A stretch of DNA of 35,762 nucleotides from Acidimicrobiia bacterium (GCA_040878325.1 JBBDMM010000002.1:1-35762); one strand, 5' to 3'; positions 14,685 through 23,545 are shown, numbered from the stretch's first letter. Notes: generated by a model not told the origin, from the sequence alone. Program-made: numbers and translations.

Positions 14685-15957
14685 ACGGGAGGGCTCCCCC
14701 GCTGCGGAGAGACTCGACCAGGGAAATACCGGAATTGCGATCGAAGGCGCCCACGAACAGCACTCGCTGGCCGGACCGTTCGACATACGCGTAGGCCGAG
14801 CCGCCCGGGAACGTAGTGACATCTCCGCCCTGCGGAGATCCGACGTCCATACGCGCCGCCACGGAATCGATCAGGTACTCGGCGAACTCCTCGGCATCAC
14901 GCGGCGTGTCACCCTCGTACAGGTAGGCGAACAACAGGTCGGTGCCGTTCCAATAGAGCCGATACTGGTCGCCGCCCCAACCCCCCGCGCCGACCACCGC
15001 GTTGCCCCGGCTCACCCCGTCGAGCAGGTAGAGCATGAGGTTCCACTCGCCGAAGATGCCCTCTTCGAACACCTCATAGCCCGCCACCTCGGCGGCGGGC
15101 AGGCTGACCTCGCGGGCCGGCTCCTGGGCGAAGTACTTCTCGGGGTGAAGAATCTGCTCGGTGGTTGTCGGCGGCCTCTCATATGCCTGGTTCACGCCGA
15201 CGATGCCGTGCTCCTGCACCAGCCGGGAGACGAAACCGAAGCCGGAGTCATAGGGGAACGTGAGGTCTTCCGCGAACCACGCGGGCAGCGAGTCGATCAC
15301 GGCCGTGTCGACACCGAGAGACTCCTGGATGGCATCCAACTGCTCGTCGACCGGGAGTTCCTGCATGTAGATGAGCTGGTAGTAGGTGGCGTCGCCTTCG
15401 ACCAGCGCCTGCAGCGCAACCGCTTCCTCGAACTGCTTGGCGTCGACCAGGGCGGTCGAGCGGTCGTCGAAGCCGTAGTGCTGATCGGTGAGAGCGTGGA
15501 TCAACTCGTGGACAACAATCGTCTTGGAAAGCGCGCTGAGGCCCGAACCCCCCGCCGAGACGACCATCTCGCCGGTATCGCCGTCGTAGAACCCGCCAAC
15601 CTGCTCGGCGTAAAGGTCCCGATAGGCCTGGCCCAGGTCCACCGTGCCGTCGAGCAGACCGAGTAGCTCATAGAGGCGCTGGAGGACCGCCACCTCCTCC
15701 GGGTCGAGATCTTCCTCGATCTGAAGCCTGACCCGTTCCGCCAGCTCTGCCTGTGTGACGACTGTGACGGTCGGCTCGTCGAAGAACTCGAGGCCGCGCA
15801 CCCGCTCGGCCTCGGCCACCAACGCGGCGATCTCTCCATCCACCCCTCTCGGAGCGAGGGTGCTGGTGGGTCCGGTGGTGGAGGAGGGAGTCGCGTCATC
15901 ACCACATGCGCCCGCGACGAGGGCGAGCACCATGAGAAGCGGGAAAAGACGGCGCAT
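14683..15957 (-). CDS. Lipoprotein, putative zinc metallopeptidase
   Basis: 424 residues. The N-terminus is a lipoprotein signal peptide with lipobox LVAGAC (Cys18) and a Ser/Thr-rich linker, so the protein is probably membrane-anchored outside the cell. Residues 150-154 are HELIH inside VVHELIHALTDQHYG, a gluzincin-type HExxH site. About 35 residues later ALVEGDATYYQ offers a plausible third ligand (Glu). Much of the remainder is acidic, suited to an exported protein. Substrate unknown. The stop codon is part of the 93-bp palindrome. Confidence 0.85.
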   Translation of the reverse strand: MRRLFPLLMVLALVAGACGDDATPSSTTGPTSTLAPRGVDGEIAALVAEAERVRGLEFFDEPTVTVVTQAELAERVRLQIEEDLDPEEVAVLQRLYELLGLLDGTVDLGQAYRDLYAEQVGGFYDGDTGEMVVSAGGSGLSALSKTIVVHELIHALTDQHYGFDDRSTALVDAKQFEEAVALQALVEGDATYYQLIYMQELPVDEQLDAIQESLGVDTAVIDSLPAWFAEDLTFPYDSGFGFVSRLVQEHGIVGVNQAYERPPTTTEQILHPEKYFAQEPAREVSLPAAEVAGYEVFEEGIFGEWNLMLYLLDGVSRGNAVVGAGGWGGDQYRLYWNGTDLLFAYLYEGDTPRDAEEFAEYLIDSVAARMDVGSPQGGDVTTFPGGSAYAYVERSGQRVLFVGAFDRNSGISLVESLRSGGALP

Positions 15958-16019
15958 CGGGCAAGAGTAGGGCCGATCTCCGCGAAGTCTTGCCCCTCGC
16001 CACCACCTACCGTGGCCCG

Positions 16020-16607
16020 ATGTCCGACCGCCGTGTCGAACGACGCGCCGTCGTTCTCGAATGGCTCACCGTCGCCTGGAACTCGGGCGAGGTCGTGGTC
16101 ACGCTCATATTGGGGATCGCAGCACGCTCGCTCGCCCTGGTGGCGTTCGGCCTCGACGCCGTGGTCGAGGTGTTCGCCTCGGTCGTGGTGGTCTGGCACC
16201 TGACGCGGGACCGCACCGAGGCCCGCAACAACCGGAAGGCCCTTCGGCTCGTGGCTGTGGCATTCGCGGCGCTTGCTGCACTCCTCACGGTGGGTGCCAT
16301 CGTTGCCCTCGCCTCCGAGCACCGGGCCGACGAGTCACCTATCGGCATCATCTATCTGGCGGCGACCGCAGTCGTGATGTTCGGACTGGCGCTCGCAAAA
16401 CGCAGGGCGGCAGTGGGCTTGGGCTCCCAACCACTGGCGGCGGAGGCGACCCTGACCATGCTCGACGGGGTACTGGCGACGAGCATTCTGCTGGCGCTCG
16501 CCGCCAACGCCGTCCTCGGCTGGTGGTGGGCCGATCCGGTCGCCACCCTCCTCGTCGCTCTGGTGGCCGCCGAAGAGGCCCGCAACAACTGGAACGACGC
16601 CGGCTGA
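16020..16607 (+). CDS. Cation-efflux (CDF-like) transmembrane protein
   Basis: About 195 residues with five or six hydrophobic segments. Features resembling the CDF membrane domain are LTVAWNSGEVVVTLILG, the run FGLDAVVEVFASVVVVWH (a D/E-containing TM helix) and LGWWWADPVATLLVALVAAEEA. The usual C-terminal cytoplasmic domain is missing. The ATG at 16020 is preferred over an upstream TTG at 15990. It lies 75 bp before an ArsR-type regulator on the same strand, which fits metal-responsive transport; the metal is unknown. Confidence 0.75.
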   Translation: MSDRRVERRAVVLEWLTVAWNSGEVVVTLILGIAARSLALVAFGLDAVVEVFASVVVVWHLTRDRTEARNNRKALRLVAVAFAALAALLTVGAIVALASEHRADESPIGIIYLAATAVVMFGLALAKRRAAVGLGSQPLAAEATLTMLDGVLATSILLALAANAVLGWWWADPVATLLVALVAAEEARNNWNDAG

Positions 16608-16681
16608 CCCTGCCGAACTCCCCTATCGGTGATCGTCGAATGGCGGGATGCTGGGCCTGATCCAAACGCGAAGGAGCACTC

Positions 16682-17035
16682 ATGGACATCCCCGCGGTTC
16701 CTCCGCCGTGTACCGATCGTGACCTCCTGCCGCCCCCAGTGCTCGACGACGTCCAGTTGGCCCTGATCGGCAAGGCACTAGCCCACCCGGAGCGGGTACG
16801 GATACTTCGCCAATTCACCGGCCGCACCCCTCAAATGGTCCAGGAGGTCGCCGAGGGGAGCGACCTTGCCCCCTCCACCGTCTCGGAACACCTGCGGATC
16901 CTGCGCGAAGCCGGAGTGCTCTTCGTGCGCGAGGACGGGCCTCGACACTGGTACTGCTTGCGTCGTTCCCACCTGAGCGAATACGCCCAAGCCGTCGAGG
17001 AGCTGACGCGGTCCCACGAACTTGTCCACAGGTAG
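16682..17035 (+). CDS. ArsR-family winged-helix repressor
   Basis: 117 residues. ALAHPERVRILRQF, then APSTVSEHLRILREAGVLFVREDGPRHWYCL, form a standard ArsR helix-turn-helix and wing. No CxC metal-binding motif is visible in the recognition helix; one Cys lies near the N-terminus and one in the wing (WYCL). The ligand is therefore unclear. AAGGAG lies seven bases before the ATG. Probably regulates the neighbouring CDF-like transporter (inference). Confidence 0.88.
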   Translation: MDIPAVPPPCTDRDLLPPPVLDDVQLALIGKALAHPERVRILRQFTGRTPQMVQEVAEGSDLAPSTVSEHLRILREAGVLFVREDGPRHWYCLRRSHLSEYAQAVEELTRSHELVHR

Positions 17036-17137
17036 CCCTGGACTGTTCACGGCCTTTTGAGCCCGCTTCGTGGGGGTTCGCGTTTGGTCCCTCTTCGTTG
17101 TCGGGTATCACTCCGTCGGGTATCACTCCCTTCGTAA

Positions 17138-17152
17138 AGGGCCTTCGGCCCT
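17138..17152. terminator. Short GC hairpin
   Basis: AGGGCC-TTC-GGCCCT about 100 bp after the ArsR gene. Just upstream, the 14-mer TCGGGTATCACTCC is repeated directly (17101-17114 and 17116-17129). Possible weak terminator. Confidence 0.5.
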
Positions 17153-17220
17153 CCCAGAACAGGTGTGACTTTCGTCTCTATCGACCTTCGACGAAATGCG
17201 AGATATTGACGGTGACCTGC

Positions 17221-17238
17221 TTGTGAAAAGTTTCACAA
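17221..17238. promoter_or_regulatory. Rex-type operator (redox repressor box)
   Basis: TTGTGAAAAGTTTCACAA is a perfect palindrome fitting the known Rex consensus TTGTGAA-N4-TTCACAA. It lies 32 bases before the start codon of the following membrane protein. A TTGACG about 10 bases upstream could be a -35 box. Rex senses the NADH/NAD+ ratio; regulation of this gene is predicted only. Confidence 0.6.
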
Positions 17239-17270
17239 AGCAGCGGAGCAGAGAAATCAGGAGCAAGAAG

Positions 17271-17993
17271 ATGATGTCGAAAAGACTCAGAACCCTCGGG
17301 ATCGTGTTGATGGTGATGGGCCTTGGGCTCGTCGTCGCCGGCGGAGTCGCCTTCCTCAAGGTGCAGGCCGGGTACGACTCGCTGCAGGCGTTCAGCGCAG
17401 AACAGAACGTGACGCTCGCCTACAACGAGGACGGGCAACTCACCGACAGGGGCACCACAGAGGGGGCTGCGGCCATCATGGCCCTGCTCACCGAGGACTG
17501 GAATTACCCCGTGGTTGGGTCCGACCTGGATCCCAATGATCCGCTCGTGGACACCGCCACCGAGTACATGTACCAGATGGCGGTGATCACCTACCACACC
17601 CTTCACGGGACCCAGATCGTGACCCTCACCGAAGACGCCGAGTTCAACGGCGAACTCTTCGCAGCCGGCACCTACGAGGTGCCCATCGACGGGCGCTACT
17701 GGACCGACTTCAACCGCAGCCACCCCCTCGACGCCATTGCACGTGAGAAGGCGTGGACCGGCACGGCGCACGGCCTCATCGCCGAACTCGGCGTCGGGAC
17801 CGTCACCCATTCCGCCCTCCAGATGGGCCTTGCCCTCGCCGGCGCCTTCGCCGCCATGGGGCTGTTGGGCCTGCTGGCCGGCGGTGGGATGGTCTGGGTG
17901 AGCAGGGGCGGTCTCATCGAGGCGCCGAGCGATCGCAAGATCCGCAAGGAAGTCTCGACCGAGGTCACCCATCCGGAGCTCATCGAAGCCTGA
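17271..17993 (+). CDS. Membrane protein of unknown function behind a Rex-like operator
   Basis: About 240 residues. AGGAG lies seven bases before the ATG at 17271 (a second ATG follows at once); the longer frame to 17196 crosses the operator and is rejected. Topology: an N-terminal TM helix (LGIVLMVMGLGLVVAGGVAF), a loop of about 150 residues, and a C-terminal TM helix (ALAGAFAAMGLLGLLAGGGMVW) with a short charged tail. The large loop has several Tyr/Trp/His residues (TYHTLHGTQ) but no motif I recognise. Followed by a strong terminator. Confidence 0.75.
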   Translation: MMSKRLRTLGIVLMVMGLGLVVAGGVAFLKVQAGYDSLQAFSAEQNVTLAYNEDGQLTDRGTTEGAAAIMALLTEDWNYPVVGSDLDPNDPLVDTATEYMYQMAVITYHTLHGTQIVTLTEDAEFNGELFAAGTYEVPIDGRYWTDFNRSHPLDAIAREKAWTGTAHGLIAELGVGTVTHSALQMGLALAGAFAAMGLLGLLAGGGMVWVSRGGLIEAPSDRKIRKEVSTEVTHPELIEA

Positions 17994-18006
17994 GAAGGCT
18001 GCTCCA

Positions 18007-18036
18007 GGGAAGGGCCCCCTTCGGGGGGCCCTTCCC
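18007..18036 (+). terminator. Strong terminator with TTCG loop
   Basis: 13-bp stem GGGAAGGGCCCCC closed by the stable TTCG tetraloop, 14 bases after the preceding stop codon. Confidence 0.9.
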
Positions 18037-18122
18037 GTTCCACTGCTCTGCTGATCCGTCGGCAACGACCAACACCCCCGATCGGTAGGGTTGTGGCATA
18101 ACCTGACAGGAGGAGACCGGAC

Positions 18123-19640
18123 GTGGATGTCCGCTGGGCTGCACTCGGCGAGGGAGGTCGTCCGATCTACCTCTACGAGAAGGACCGGACCACGAAGTTC
18201 CGCCAGGTGCTGTGGGGCGACTACCTGCGCATCGAGGACGAGGTCTCCGGCGGGTGGCTCAAAGTGATCTGGGCCCCCACGTCGCCCGATCCGCCCGAGG
18301 TGTACATCAGAAAGTCGGACACGGTTGAGCGGCGCCCCCTCGAGGTGATCTTCGTCGACGTCGGCCAGGGCGACGGCGCGGTCCTCATCACCCCGGAGAC
18401 GGGGGCCAAGGAGCGGGTTCTGGTCATCGATGCCGGCGAGGGAAACCACATGGGCAACTTCCTCAACGGCCGCTTCGGCTCGTACCGGACTGGATTCGAC
18501 TTTCACGCCGCGGTGATCACCCATCCCGACAGCGACCATTACCAGGGGTTCCGTCCGCTGTTTTCCAACCACAAGGTCGGGTTCGGGACGGTCTATCACA
18601 ACGGACTGGTGGAGCGCCCGGTCTCGGGGACATGGGACAAGCTGGGCGGGCTCTCCCCAAAGGACCCGGCCACCGGGCGGCAGTACCTGACCCAACTGGC
18701 CATCGACGACGCCGTCATCCAGGCGGAGTTCTCCAACGAGCAGGTGAACGGGACGAAGCTGTTCCCCCAGACGATGTTCGCCGCCCTGAAGAATCCCAAG
18801 GTGAAGCAGTTCCGCATGCTGTCCACCGCCCACGGCGACCACCAGGGGGGCAAGACCTACATGCCCGAGTTCGCCCCCTCCGATGGGAGGGGCTACACGA
18901 TCGAGGTGCTCGGACCCGTGGTCGAGGCCGGCCCCGGTGGCGCGCCACGGCTGAGACGGCTAGGCGACTACGGGGAGACCAAGAACGGCCATTCGGTGCT
19001 GCTCAAGCTGCGCTACGAAGGCCTCCAGCTCCTATTCGGCGGCGACCTGAACCGGCGGGCCGAGGAGTTCCTCTTGATGCACTACGCCGGGATCGACTCC
19101 TTCCCCGACCCCGGCACTCAGGCCTACGCCGACATGATCACGGATGCATCCAGCACCTTCCGCTGCGACGTGCTCAAGGTGTGCCATCACGGGTCAGCCG
19201 ATGCGACCGACGCCTTCCTGGCCGCGGTCAACCCTGCCGCCTTCGTCATCTCCTCGGGGGACCAAGAGGGGCACGTACACCCCCGGCCCGATCTGCTCGG
19301 CCGGTTGGGGCGATTCGGCCGGGGTCCGGCCCCGGTGCTGCTCTCCACCGAGTTGCAGAGGTCCACCCGGGAGCGCGCCGACCGGGAGCTGGTCGAGGAC
19401 CTGGAGCGGGACATCGAGACCCTGGCCGCCCAGCCCTCGGTGGAGCTGCGCGACAGCATCACCAACCGCGTCGGCGAACTGGCCCGGACCAACGTGGATG
19501 TCTGGGGGGCGATCTACCTCAAGACCGACGGGGAGCGGCTCATCACGGCCTTCAAGATCGAGTCGGGCAGTCCGGTGAAACGCTGGTTCTACTTCGAGTA
19601 CGCCTTCGACGAAACCGGCCAGCTCGTGCTGGTGGAGTGA
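18123..19640 (+). CDS. Stand-alone ComEC-type metallo-beta-lactamase-fold hydrolase
   Basis: 505 residues. GTG start with AGGAGG nine bases upstream. Residues 15-66 look like a bacterial SH3-type domain (WGDYLRIEDEVSGGWLKVIW ... VYIRKSD). The hydrolase domain follows: VDVGQGDG (78-85), the metal-binding HPDSDHYQG (134-142), FGGDLN (about 305), CHHGS (about 355) and ISSGDQEGHVHPRP. These are the signatures of the ComEC/Rec2 nuclease-like MBL group, without the ComEC membrane channel. The C-terminal 140 residues include a helical stretch and a beta-rich end. No signal peptide, so cytoplasmic. Substrate unknown; nuclease activity is inference. Confidence 0.85.
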   Translation: MDVRWAALGEGGRPIYLYEKDRTTKFRQVLWGDYLRIEDEVSGGWLKVIWAPTSPDPPEVYIRKSDTVERRPLEVIFVDVGQGDGAVLITPETGAKERVLVIDAGEGNHMGNFLNGRFGSYRTGFDFHAAVITHPDSDHYQGFRPLFSNHKVGFGTVYHNGLVERPVSGTWDKLGGLSPKDPATGRQYLTQLAIDDAVIQAEFSNEQVNGTKLFPQTMFAALKNPKVKQFRMLSTAHGDHQGGKTYMPEFAPSDGRGYTIEVLGPVVEAGPGGAPRLRRLGDYGETKNGHSVLLKLRYEGLQLLFGGDLNRRAEEFLLMHYAGIDSFPDPGTQAYADMITDASSTFRCDVLKVCHHGSADATDAFLAAVNPAAFVISSGDQEGHVHPRPDLLGRLGRFGRGPAPVLLSTELQRSTRERADRELVEDLERDIETLAAQPSVELRDSITNRVGELARTNVDVWGAIYLKTDGERLITAFKIESGSPVKRWFYFEYAFDETGQLVLVE

Positions 19641-19668
19641 CGGTCGGTTGACCTCGGGGGCGGACCGT

Positions 19669-19846
19669 CGTCTGTTCGGCCCGAAGGGCCGAAGTCGGCC
19701 CCGGGAATCAACAGGGTGGACCTAACAGGACGCGAACTACGCGATCACGGCCACGGCGGGGCTGGGGTCCCCGCTCGTGGAGGAGGGCCGACCGGCGTCT
19801 GTTCGGCCCGAAGGGCCGAAGTCGGCCCGGGAACGAACAGGGTGGA
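19669..19846. repeat. Duplicated hairpin block beside tRNA-Ala
   Basis: Two nearly identical copies of about 51 bp (19669-19720 and 19796-19846) begin CGTCTGTTCGGCCC and end AACAGGGTGGA. Each holds the hairpin TTCGGCCC-GAA-GGGCCGAA. The second copy touches the 3' end of tRNA-Ala and is probably its terminator. The 75 bp between the copies shows no gene. Confidence 0.85.
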
Positions 19847-19916
19847 GGTGAGGGGATTTGAACCCCTGGCTTCTTCCGTGCGAGGGAAGCGCTCTGCCGG
19901 GCTGAGCTACACCCCC
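19843..19916 (-). tRNA. tRNA-Ala (CGC anticodon)
   Basis: Minus-strand cloverleaf: acceptor GGGGGTG/CACCTCC, D-arm GCTC...GAGC, anticodon stem CTTCC/GGAAG with loop CTCGCAC (anticodon CGC), T-arm AGGGG-TTCAAAT-CCCCT, discriminator A. 74 nt; CCA is not encoded in full. Confidence 0.95.
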
Positions 19917-19966
19917 ATGAGAGACATGGATCATCTGGTCTCAGGAGACGCTGATAGTAAAGGGTT

Positions 19967-20058
19967 CGCGATGCGCGATGCGCGGTGCGCGGCGCCCCAC
20001 AGGTCTCCTGCGTCGATGCACCCTGCGTCGCGTTGCGCATTGCGTATCGCGCATTGCT
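19967..20058. repeat. Paired, facing heptanucleotide arrays (GCGATGC / ATTGCGC)
   Basis: GCGATGC-type units at 19967-19994 and GCGCATT-type units in opposite sense at 20030-20058, separated by about 35 bp. The period is 7 in both. They fill the gap between tRNA-Ala and the acs stop codon. Confidence 0.8.
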
Positions 20059-20077
20059 CTTCGCCCCGGTAGCCGCT

Positions 20078-22021
20078 CTACTCCTCGTACTGCGCCTTCA
20101 GTCTTTCCACCACGCCTGGGTCCGCCAGCGTCGTGGTGTCTCCCGCGGCGCGGCCCTCGGCGATGTCTTTGAGGAGCCGGCGCATGATCTTCCCCGACCG
20201 GGTCTTGGGGAGCTCGGCGGTGAACATGATCGACGACGGACGGGCGATGCCGCCGATCTTGTCCACGACATGCTCCATCAGCTCGTCGCGGAGCGCGTCG
20301 TTCGTCTCCACCCCCTCCTTCACCGTGACGAAGGCGGCGATCGCCTGACCCTTGACCTCGTCGGCTCGGCCCACCACTGCCGCCTCGGCGACCGAGGGGT
20401 GGTCGACCAACGCACTCTCCACCTCCATAGTCCCGATGCGGTGCCCGGCGACGTTGAGGACGTCGTCGACCCGGCCGAGGATCCAGTAGTAGCCGTCCTC
20501 GTCGCGCTTGGCGCCGTCGCCCGGGAAGTACACGCCGTCCCACCGCGACCAGTAGGTCTGCTGGAACCGTTCATCGTCGCCCCAGATGGTCCGCAGCATC
20601 CCCGGCCAGGGGCTGGTGATCGCCAGGTACCCGGCACCCACCAGATCTCCCTGATCGCTGAGCACGGCCGCCGAGATCCCCGGGAACGGGGTGGTGGCGC
20701 TGCCCGGTTTGGTCTCGGTAACTCCGGGAAGCGGCGTGATCATGATGCCCCCGGTCTCGGTTTGCCACCAGGTGTCGACGATCGGGCACCGCTCGCCACC
20801 GATGTGCTCGTGATACCAAATCCAGGCCTCCGGGTTGATGGGCTCCCCCACCGTCCCGAGAAGCCGAAGAGTCGACAAGTCGCGCCGCGCCGGCCAGTCG
20901 GGGCCCCAGCGCATGAATGCCCGGATCGCGGTGGGGGCGGTGTAGAAGACCGTCACCCCATACTTCTCGATCAGCTCCCAGAAACGCCCGCGATCGGGCC
21001 AGTCGGGGGCACCCTCGTACATGAACACGGTCGCCCCGTTGGCCAGCGGTCCGTAGACGATGTAGCTGTGGCCGGTTACCCAGCCCACATCGGCCGTGCA
21101 CCAATACACGTCTTCATCCCGCAGGTCGAACACGAGCTTGGTGGTGGCATACACATGGGTGAGGTAGCCGCCGGTGGTGTGCACCACCCCCTTGGGCTTC
21201 CCGGTGGTGCCGGAGGTGTACAGGATGAACAGCACATCCTCGGCTCCCATTGCTTCGGGCGGGCACTCCCCCGACACGTCCTGCATCAGCTCGTGGTACC
21301 AGTGGTCACGGCTCGCCAGCATGTGCACCTGGGCCTCCTGGGCGAGCCGGCGCCGCACCACCACCACATGCTCGATGCTGGGGGTCTCGTCCAGGGCGCG
21401 ATCGGCGGTGTCCTTGAGCAGCACCACCTGCCCGCGGCGGTAGCCGCCATCGGCGGTCACCAGCACCTTGGCGGCGGCATCGATGATCCGATCCCGAAGG
21501 CTGTCGGCGCTGAAGCCCCCGAACACCACCGAGTGGATCGCCCCGATCCGGGTGCAAGCCAGCATGGCGATGGCGGCCTCGGGGATCATCGGCAGGTAGA
21601 TGGCAACCCGATCACCCCGCTCCACCCCGAGTCCTTTGAGCACGTTGGCGAACAGTGACACCTCGCGGTGGAGATCCCAGTAGGTGTAGGTCCGCACGTC
21701 GCCCGGTTCGCCTTCCCAAACGAGGGCGGCCTTGTTGCGGCGGGGTCCGGTGAGATGGCGATCGAGACAGTTGGCTGACACGTTGAGCGTGCCACCGTCG
21801 AACCACCGGGCATGGGGGGCGTCGCTCCAGTCGAGCACGGCGTCCCAGTCCTTCGACCATTCGAGTTCGCGGGCGTAGCGCGCCCAGAACGCCTCGGGGT
21901 CGGCGGATGCCTCGGCGTGGATGCTCGGGTCCGAGACGGTGGCCCGATCGGCGAACCCGGGTGGTGGGGGGAAGCGCCGCGACTCGTCGAGCAGTGCTTC
22001 CAGCCTCGGTTCCTCGGCCAT
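20078..22021 (-). CDS. acs: Acetyl-CoA synthetase (AMP-forming)
   Basis: Activates acetate to acetyl-CoA through acetyl-AMP. 647 residues, typical. Motifs: the AMP-binding P-loop [58 protein letters not shown], and the C-terminal [11 protein letters not shown] with the lysine that is acetylated in characterised Acs enzymes. AGGAGGG lies just before the ATG. The translin-family gene is 44 bp upstream on the same strand. Confidence 0.97.
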   Translation of the reverse strand: MAEEPRLEALLDESRRFPPPPGFADRATVSDPSIHAEASADPEAFWARYARELEWSKDWDAVLDWSDAPHARWFDGGTLNVSANCLDRHLTGPRRNKAALVWEGEPGDVRTYTYWDLHREVSLFANVLKGLGVERGDRVAIYLPMIPEAAIAMLACTRIGAIHSVVFGGFSADSLRDRIIDAAAKVLVTADGGYRRGQVVLLKDTADRALDETPSIEHVVVVRRRLAQEAQVHMLASRDHWYHELMQDVSGECPPEAMGAEDVLFILYTSGTTGKPKGVVHTTGGYLTHVYATTKLVFDLRDEDVYWCTADVGWVTGHSYIVYGPLANGATVFMYEGAPDWPDRGRFWELIEKYGVTVFYTAPTAIRAFMRWGPDWPARRDLSTLRLLGTVGEPINPEAWIWYHEHIGGERCPIVDTWWQTETGGIMITPLPGVTETKPGSATTPFPGISAAVLSDQGDLVGAGYLAITSPWPGMLRTIWGDDERFQQTYWSRWDGVYFPGDGAKRDEDGYYWILGRVDDVLNVAGHRIGTMEVESALVDHPSVAEAAVVGRADEVKGQAIAAFVTVKEGVETNDALRDELMEHVVDKIGGIARPSSIMFTAELPKTRSGKIMRRLLKDIAEGRAAGDTTTLADPGVVERLKAQYEE

Positions 22022-22065
22022 GGTCCCTCCTGACGGGCGACGCTAGACGCGCCCCGCCGACCGGG

Positions 22066-22584
22066 CTACCGCTCGAGTTGCTTCCGCAGCCGCTCCTGGA
22101 CGACGGTCGTAGTCAGATCCGATCGGCTTCGCTCGACCAGCGCCCGGGCGACGTCGGTGGTCCGCCGCAAGCCGCCGGTCATCCCATCCGGGTAGTCGAG
22201 CGCAGCCAGCAGTTCGACCACGGCGTCCATCGCATCGAGGGTTCGCTCCGCCTCTTCGAGGTCCCCCGACCGGAGAAGGTCGAGCATCCGCCGGCGCATC
22301 TCCCCCACCGCCTCACCGAGCCCATTGAGATAGGCGGGGACACCCACCCCCAGGTCGGCAGGGAGGGGGACCGCGCTCCTGCTGGCGAGGGCGGCGGTCA
22401 ACCGTGCCTCGGCGTACTCCTTGGCGGCGTCGTGGATGAATCCGGCGTGGAGGACATCCGGGTGGTCCGCCAGCACGTCGACCGCTCCGGCCAGCAGGGC
22501 GCCCGCCTCGTCCATGAGCGCTCGAGCCTCGGCGTCTTCACCCCGGTGAATGGAGCGAATGGCGTTCGCCGAAGCCCGAATCAC
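22066..22584 (-). CDS. Translin-family protein
   Basis: 172 residues from the GTG at 22584, predicted all-helical. It contains RASANAIRSIHRGE, EYAEARL, GVPAYLNGLGEAVGEMRRRMLDLL and DYPDGMTGGLRRTTDVARALVERSRSDLT, which match archaeal translin homologues; translins bind single-stranded RNA/DNA and the TRAX partner is a nuclease. Homology-like sequence continues upstream in the same frame to about 22671 (SEALDDKYRAREKGLSDSRK), yet that stretch has no ATG, GTG or TTG. The true N-terminus is therefore unresolved: either an unusual start or a frameshift from the GTG that overlaps the upstream stop (GTGA). Operon with the small membrane protein. Confidence 0.8.
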   Translation of the reverse strand: MIRASANAIRSIHRGEDAEARALMDEAGALLAGAVDVLADHPDVLHAGFIHDAAKEYAEARLTAALASRSAVPLPADLGVGVPAYLNGLGEAVGEMRRRMLDLLRSGDLEEAERTLDAMDAVVELLAALDYPDGMTGGLRRTTDVARALVERSRSDLTTTVVQERLRKQLER

Positions 22585-22684
22585 CTTCCGCGAATCAGAC
22601 AGACCCTTCTCCCGGGCCCGGTACTTGTCGTCGAGTGCCTCGGAGACCGCGGCGCGTACCGAGTCGAGACCCCAGCCGGTGGGA

Positions 22685-22963
22685 TCACCGGGGGACGACG
22701 CTGACCTCTTCCTCGTCGCCGAACTCCTGGCTGATGTAGCGGGGGTTCCCCTGGCCCTGTTTGATCTGGAGCAGCATGGCGATGTAGCCGGCCAAGATCA
22801 CATCGACGACGAGGTTGAGGATGAGGAACGGCACCGAGCCGGTGAAGAGGGCGAGCCCCAGTGTGAGCGGAACTGCCACCACCAACGCGATCAGTGCGAA
22901 GCGGCGACGGGACAACACCTGCTGACGGGCTGAGGAAGCCATCTGCCTCTGCTGGCGTGGCAT
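22685..22963 (-). CDS. Small two-pass membrane protein
   Basis: About 92 residues from the ATG at 22963 (AGAAGG seven bases upstream); a GTG at 22987 would add eight. A basic, Gln-rich N-terminus is followed by two TM helices (ALIALVVAVPLTLGLALF and LILNLVVDVILAGYIAMLL) and an acidic cytoplasmic tail (EFGDEEEVSV). No family recognised. It lies between moaB and the translin gene in the same direction, and its stop overlaps a GTG near the translin frame. Confidence 0.8.
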   Translation of the reverse strand: MPRQQRQMASSARQQVLSRRRFALIALVVAVPLTLGLALFTGSVPFLILNLVVDVILAGYIAMLLQIKQGQGNPRYISQEFGDEEEVSVVPR

Positions 22964-23071
22964 GGGCTGCCTTCTCGGCTGGGTCACGACGAGATCACTC
23001 TCCCAGGGTGAGGCGGGACACCCCGCCTCCCTCAGTATGGAAGATTAACTGCGCAAGGTGGCCTTCCACCG

Positions 23072-23545
23072 TCAATGGCTCGTCGATTCACCCCGGATCA
23101 GGGCAACGGCGTGGGCGAGGGCAGGCCCCACCACGGCGAGCGACTCTTCGACCGCCCGCGGGGATCCGGGCAGGTTGAGGATCAGGGTCCTGCCGGCGAT
23201 ACCGCTCACCCCCCGCGACAGCATGCCGTGGGGCAACTCACCGAACGTGGCAGCCCGCATCGCCTCGGACAAGCCAGGCGCCTCCCGCTCGATCACCAGC
23301 AGGGTCGCCTCCGGGGTCAGGTCACGGGGTGCCATCCCGGTGCCCCCGGTCGTGATCACCAGGGCGACCTCGTCGTCGACCGCGGCCTGAAGGGCGGCGG
23401 CCACCGATTCGACGCCATCCGGAATCACTCGCACCTCCGGTTCGAACCCGAGGTCGAGAAGCGCCGCGGCTGCCGCCGGACCCGAGAGGTCCGCGGCCTC
23501 TCCCCCGCTGACGCGATCCGACACGGTGAGCACCACCGCCCTCAC
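23072..23545 (-). CDS. moaB: Molybdopterin adenylyltransferase-type protein (MoaB/MogA)
   Basis: 157 residues. RAVVLTVSDRVSGGEAADLSGP, VITTGGTGMAPRDLTPEA and LNLPGSPRAVEESL are MoaB/MogA family motifs. The role is adenylylation of molybdopterin before metal insertion. The GTG start at 23545 overlaps the moaC stop (GTGA), so the genes are translationally coupled. The longer upstream frame is a shadow of moaC. Confidence 0.93.
   Translation of the reverse strand: MRAVVLTVSDRVSGGEAADLSGPAAAAALLDLGFEPEVRVIPDGVESVAAALQAAVDDEVALVITTGGTGMAPRDLTPEATLLVIEREAPGLSEAMRAATFGELPHGMLSRGVSGIAGRTLILNLPGSPRAVEESLAVVGPALAHAVALIRGESTSH

Noticed and set aside
17178-18842. Long minus-strand open frame opposite the membrane protein and MBL hydrolase
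   Set aside because: It spans two genes, a terminator and the Rex-like operator on the other strand, and its product has no recognisable motif.
19669-19846. attL/attR pair of an integrated element at tRNA-Ala
   Set aside because: The repeated block shares only a few bases with the tRNA, and the interval is too short and lacks an integrase.
19985-21658. Long plus-strand open frame opposite acs (557 codons)
   Set aside because: Shadow of acs. Its Pro/Arg/His/Gly-rich product shows no domain, while the minus-strand acs has every family motif.
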